DNA of 64,000 nt, from contig JABLXQ010000017.1 of the NCBI GenBank assembly GCA_013178375.1, forward strand, positions 116,387-180,386, given 5' to 3'. Numbering within the stretch: the first letter of the stretch is position 1; every line of letters begins with the position of its first letter. A program made the position numbers and the translations under genes. This document shows, in pieces, positions 60,665 through 64,000 of this stretch. The notes beneath the pieces are model-generated. The model searched no databases, had not been told where the DNA came from, and saw only the letters and a list, made by a program, of their open reading frames with translations. This DNA comes from Gammaproteobacteria bacterium. GTDB taxonomy: Bacteria > Pseudomonadota > Gammaproteobacteria > Pseudomonadales > Ketobacteraceae.

Positions 60665-61516
60665 ATGCAGACCGTCAACAGCATCCAGGAATTGCGCGCC
60701 ATCATCAAAGCCCAGCGTATCGCCGGCAAACGCATAGGTTTCGTGCCCACCATGGGCAACCTGCATGAAGGCCATATCACGCTGGTGCGCGAAGGTCAGA
60801 AAAAAGCGGACTTCATGGTGTCGAGCGTGTTTGTGAATCCAACGCAGTTCGGGGCGGGGGAAGACTTCGACAAATATCCGCGCACGCTGAAGGAAGACCA
60901 GGAAAAGCTGAGCGCTGCCGGCTGCAATTTATTGTTCGCACCACCAGTCGATGAAATGTATCCAGGCGATCAGGCCAGCTGGGCCACCGTGCATGTGACC
61001 AAAGTGGGCGAACGTCACTGTGGCGCGTCCCGCCCCGGTCATTTCGATGGCGTGTCCACCGTCGTCACCAAGCTGTTCAACATCGTGCAGCCGGACGTCG
61101 CGCTGTTCGGCAAGAAGGATTTCCAGCAGCTGGCAGTGATCCGTCGCATGACCACGGCACTGTGCTTCGGTATCGAGATCATCGGCGTGAACACCGTGCG
61201 CGAAGCCAGTGGCCTGGCCATGAGTTCGCGCAATGGTTATCTCAGTGCGGAGGAAAAACAGAAGGCCACCATCATTTACCAGATGCTGTGCCGCACGCGG
61301 GATGCGATCCGCTCCGGCGATAAAAATTTTACCACGCTGGAGCAGTCCGCCAATGCCACGCTGGCGCAAGCCGGATTTCAGCCGGAATATTTTACGGTTT
61401 GCCGCGCCGATACCCTGGAACCCGCCGGCGCAGGCGACAAGAATCTGGTGATTCTGGTAGCGGCAAAGATGGGCAAGACGCGACTGATCGACAATATCGA
61501 TTTTGTGACAGCCTGA
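60665..61516 (+). CDS. panC: Pantothenate synthetase PanC
   Basis: A 283-aa ligase, identical in length to the E. coli enzyme, that joins pantoate and beta-alanine. VPTMGNLHEGHITLVREG carries the HIGH-like motif, FVNPTQFGAGEDFDKYPRTL binds pantoate, GASRPGHFDGVSTVVTKLFN and FGKKDFQQLAVIRRM and MSSRNGYLS follow. It is the distal gene of a panBC pair. A hairpin (61552-61583) lies downstream. Confidence 0.96.
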   Translation: MQTVNSIQELRAIIKAQRIAGKRIGFVPTMGNLHEGHITLVREGQKKADFMVSSVFVNPTQFGAGEDFDKYPRTLKEDQEKLSAAGCNLLFAPPVDEMYPGDQASWATVHVTKVGERHCGASRPGHFDGVSTVVTKLFNIVQPDVALFGKKDFQQLAVIRRMTTALCFGIEIIGVNTVREASGLAMSSRNGYLSAEEKQKATIIYQMLCRTRDAIRSGDKNFTTLEQSANATLAQAGFQPEYFTVCRADTLEPAGAGDKNLVILVAAKMGKTRLIDNIDFVTA

Positions 61517-61551
61517 CCCGTACTCCCTCCAGAACAAAAATAATTGTTCGC

Positions 61552-61583
61552 CAGCAGCCCACGCTTCCACAGGCAGGCTGCTG
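61552..61583. terminator. Hairpin downstream of panC
   Basis: CAGCAGCC (61552-61559) and GGCTGCTG (61576-61583) pair perfectly around a 16-nt loop, 35 bp after the panC stop. No T-tract follows, so termination is only likely. Confidence 0.4.
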
Positions 61584-61741
61584 ACGCTCATGAATATCCT
61601 GCATGTCGACAATAGCGTTTTTTCATTTCTAACTACCGCCAGGGTGACGTACGTTTACAGGCCTCAGGCGGCTGTAATCCGAGTGCGGTTTGCGCTGACA
61701 AAACACCTATCCAGATCATCGCCTTTCTTCACAGGAATACC

Positions 61742-62644
61742 ATGAACTACCGGCACATCCTGTTGGCCCTGCTCTGCGCTTTCCTGTGGGGTGCCAATTT
61801 CGCCGTCATCAAATGGGGTCTGCAGGACATTCCGGCGCTGGCTTTTGCCAGTCTGCGCTTCGGCACCGTGGCTCTGCTGGCATTTTTCTGCGTCCGCCCC
61901 ACCGTGCCAGTCGCAGCGCTGATGCGATATGGCATCGGCTGGGGAACGCTGCAGTTTGGCGGACTGTTTCTCGCCATCCATGCAGGCATGCCCACCGGGC
62001 TCGCATCGGTACTGGCCCAGTCACAGGCCATTTTCACCCTGCTGTTTGCTGCGCTGGCCGGGCACGATGCGTTGCGCCCCTTTCATTACCTGGCCATCCT
62101 CACCGCGTTCACGGGCATCACCGCCATTGCGGTGGACCAGTCGGCGCCGATTCCGCCACTGGCACTGCTGTTGAGTCTGTCCGGCGCCGCTGGCTGGGCC
62201 TACGGCAATCTGGCTATCCGCCGCTTCTCACTGGCGGGACACCGGGTGGATACCATCGGCTTCGTGGCTTGGGCCTCCATCATTCCCGCATTGACGCTGG
62301 CATTGCTGAGCGCGGTATTCGAAGACCCTGAGCGCCTTGCCCAGCTTGAACCGGCCGGCGCGCTGAGGGCGACAGTGGCCGTGCTGTACCAGGCAGGCGC
62401 GGCCCTGCTGTTTGGTACGCTGGTCTGGAATAGCTTGCTGCGGCACTATCCCGCGCCCTCGGTGGCACCGTTCTCGCTGGTAGTGCCTGTCGTCGGACTG
62501 TCGCTGGGCGTGCTGCTGCTGAATGAAACCATATCCGTGTTGCAGGGCATTGGCTATTCGCTACTGCTGGCAGCACTGGCCATCAACCTGCTGGGCCTGC
62601 GGTCAGGTCCCCACGCCCAAGAGTCTGGAGAGCGAAAAAGATGA
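61742..62644 (+). CDS. EamA/DMT-superfamily transporter
   Basis: A 300-aa membrane protein with ten helices as two EamA repeats. ALLCAFLWGANFAVIKWGLQ opens the first repeat, LGVLLLNETISVLQGIGYSL closes the second. Members export amino acids or metabolites; the substrate cannot be told. It stands alone between panC and an acyl-CoA synthetase and has its own terminator. Confidence 0.87.
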   Translation: MNYRHILLALLCAFLWGANFAVIKWGLQDIPALAFASLRFGTVALLAFFCVRPTVPVAALMRYGIGWGTLQFGGLFLAIHAGMPTGLASVLAQSQAIFTLLFAALAGHDALRPFHYLAILTAFTGITAIAVDQSAPIPPLALLLSLSGAAGWAYGNLAIRRFSLAGHRVDTIGFVAWASIIPALTLALLSAVFEDPERLAQLEPAGALRATVAVLYQAGAALLFGTLVWNSLLRHYPAPSVAPFSLVVPVVGLSLGVLLLNETISVLQGIGYSLLLAALAINLLGLRSGPHAQESGERKR

Positions 62645-62666
62645 CCCTCTGGTTCTGACAAAAAAC

Positions 62667-62720
62667 AAACGGCATACTCAGCCGATACAACTATCAGCAT
62701 CGCCGTTTTTTTTGTTTTTT
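62667..62720 (+). terminator. Intrinsic terminator after the EamA gene
   Basis: AAACGGC (62667-62673) pairs with GCCGTTT (62702-62708), closing a loop of 28 nt that can fold further, and a T-run begins at 62706. Confidence 0.65.
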
Positions 62721-62737
62721 CTTCAGAGGGAACCACC

Positions 62738-64000
62738 ATGCACCCAGGCATCGTTGCGCAACAAATGCCGGACAAGCCGGCCTACATCATGGCGGGCAGC
62801 GGCATCACCGTCACGTTCAGGCAACTCGACGAAACCTCCAACCAGGGCGCCCAGCTGTTTCGCAAACTGGGTCTGCAAACCGGCGACCACATCGCGCTTC
62901 TGCTAGAAAACCACCCGCGCTTTCTGCAGATCTGCTGGGCGGCCCACCGCGCCGGCCTTTACTACACCACCATCAGCCATCGTTTGCAGGTGGACGAAGT
63001 CGATTACATTCTCAAGGATTGCGGCGCACGCTGCTTCATCACCTCGCTGGCACAAAAAGAACTCGCAGCCCAGCTGATGCAAAAAAACGGCGCGCTGCAG
63101 AATGCCTACATGCTGGACGGCCAGATCGACGGTTATCAATCCTGGGAAAATGCCATCGCACCGCAACCGGCCACACCGATTGCCGACGAAAGCGAAGGCA
63201 TGGACATGCTGTATTCGTCCGGCACCACCGGCCGACCGAAGGGCATCAAGGTGCCGCTCACCGGCGCACCGCTGGGCACACCGTCACCCCTGTTCATGCT
63301 GCTGCAGGCACTGTATTTCACACCCGGCGCCGACATGCGCTATCTGTCGCCGGCGCCGCTGTATCACGCCGCGCCATTACGCTACAACGTGAACTTCCTG
63401 CGCACCGGTTCCACCTGCGTTATCATGGAAAAATTCGAGCCCGAACATTTTCTGCAGCTGGTGCAGCAATACAGGATTACCCACTGCCAGATGGTGCCCA
63501 CCATGTTCATCCGGTTACTGAAACTGCCGGATGAGATTCGCAAAAAATACGACGTATCGAGCCTGAAGGTGGTGATCCACGCCGCCGCCCCCTGCCCGGT
63601 GGAAGTGAAGGAAAAAATGATCGCGTGGTGGGGGCCCATCATCCACGAATATTACGCCGGCACCGAAGGCAACGGCTTCACCGCCATCAATTCTGCCGAG
63701 TGGCTGACGCACAAGGGATCGGTCGGGCGCGCCATTCTGGGCCAGCTGAAAATCGTCGACGACAGCAGTGGTAAAGAATTGCCGCCGGGCGAAACCGGCA
63801 CCGTGTATTTTGCAAACGGCCCTGCATTCAGCTATCACAACGATGCCGACAAAACCGCCAAGGCTACCAATGCCCAAGGCTGGACCACCCTCGGCGATGT
63901 GGGCTACACGGACAGCGAAGGCTATCTTTACCTGACCGACCGCAAGGCCTACATGATCATCTCCGGTGGCGTGAACATTTATCCGCAGGAAGCGGAAGAC
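62738..64000 (+). CDS. Acyl-CoA synthetase (AMP-binding), partial at window end
   Basis: The first 421 residues of an ANL-superfamily adenylating enzyme are in the window; the rest lies beyond position 64000. MLYSSGTTGRPKGIKVPLTG is the P-loop (A3) motif, IHEYYAGTEGNGFTAIN the A5 motif, WTTLGDVGYTDSEGYLYLTD the A7 motif and DRKAYMIISGGVNIYP the A8 hinge. ACS-type enzymes activate fatty or aromatic acids to CoA thioesters. GAGGGAA lies seven bases before the ATG. The acid substrate is unknown; the enzyme resembles FadD-like long-chain synthetases of lipid-degrading bacteria. Confidence 0.9.
   Translation, partial: MHPGIVAQQMPDKPAYIMAGSGITVTFRQLDETSNQGAQLFRKLGLQTGDHIALLLENHPRFLQICWAAHRAGLYYTTISHRLQVDEVDYILKDCGARCFITSLAQKELAAQLMQKNGALQNAYMLDGQIDGYQSWENAIAPQPATPIADESEGMDMLYSSGTTGRPKGIKVPLTGAPLGTPSPLFMLLQALYFTPGADMRYLSPAPLYHAAPLRYNVNFLRTGSTCVIMEKFEPEHFLQLVQQYRITHCQMVPTMFIRLLKLPDEIRKKYDVSSLKVVIHAAAPCPVEVKEKMIAWWGPIIHEYYAGTEGNGFTAINSAEWLTHKGSVGRAILGQLKIVDDSSGKELPPGETGTVYFANGPAFSYHNDADKTAKATNAQGWTTLGDVGYTDSEGYLYLTDRKAYMIISGGVNIYPQEAED

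Noticed and set aside
1..64000. CRISPR array, prophage, transposase or tRNA genes
   Set aside because: No regular spacer repeats, phage structural genes, transposase motifs or tRNA cloverleaf were recognised by eye; only the non-coding MITE-like repeat was found.

Overview
The window looks like chromosomal DNA of a GC-rich gammaproteobacterium related to the Pseudomonadales. The evidence is a split but recognisable Pseudomonas-type backbone, sfsA - aminotransferase - dksA ... gluQRS - cbrX-like - cbrA - cbrB - crcZ ... pcnB - folK - panB - panC, together with sigma-54 promoters and FNR-, NorR- and Crc/Hfq-type control signals. I cannot name the species from the sequence alone. I recognised no phage genes, transposase, CRISPR array, tRNA or rRNA.

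Region 1 (1-17.4 kb) is a mixed metabolic and envelope region: a lipoprotein metallohydrolase, a HupE/UreJ-type permease with a structured leader, a SemiSWEET-like protein, a BtuF-like protein, a divergent alpha/beta-hydrolase and short-chain dehydrogenase pair, a beta-propeller-like lipoprotein, a 7TMR-DISM diguanylate cyclase, an orphan SagB-type double nitroreductase, a serine beta-lactamase-like lipoprotein, hexose-6-phosphate mutarotase, a MAPEG protein, SfsA and an aminotransferase.

Region 2 (18.4-39.4 kb) is a Wzy-dependent exopolysaccharide locus lying between dksA and gluQRS. It holds four GT4 and two GT2 glycosyltransferases, a polymerase, a flippase, an acetyltransferase, a secreted beta-helix protein, an outer-membrane barrel, a short Wza-like protein, a BY-kinase, a PHP phosphatase and a WcaJ-like initiating transferase. 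It also carries a second MurA-like and MurB-like pair, which suggests a 3-O-lactyl (muramic-acid-like) sugar in the polymer.

Region 3 (39.5-45.8 kb) is the carbon-hierarchy module: gluQRS, a 58-aa CbrX-like protein, CbrA, CbrB and a CrcZ-type small RNA. The RNA is not a protein gene. It has a near-consensus sigma-54 promoter, an upstream cluster of GTTAC/GTAAC half-sites, at least eight A-rich Crc/Hfq-type patches and a strong terminator. Matching A-rich motifs sit on the ribosome-binding sites of three genes in region 1.

Region 4 (45.9-57.0 kb) lies between crcZ and pcnB and concerns low oxygen and nitric oxide. UbiT, UbiU, UbiV, UbiD and UbiX make up an oxygen-independent ubiquinone set, and both ubiT and the ubiD-ubiU-ubiV operon have FNR-type boxes at exactly -41.5. 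Next comes a four-gene operon (RIC/YtfE di-iron protein, DGC cysteine protein, fused double acyl-CoA dehydrogenase, acetoacetate-decarboxylase-like protein) with a sigma-54 promoter and three NorR-type sites, divergent from a norR gene that carries a frameshift just before its helix-turn-helix. A 148-bp palindromic repeat ends inside ubiV and supplies its stop codon.

Region 5 (57.2-64 kb) returns to the backbone: pcnB, folK, a deoxynucleoside kinase, panB and panC, then an EamA transporter and an acyl-CoA synthetase cut by the window edge.
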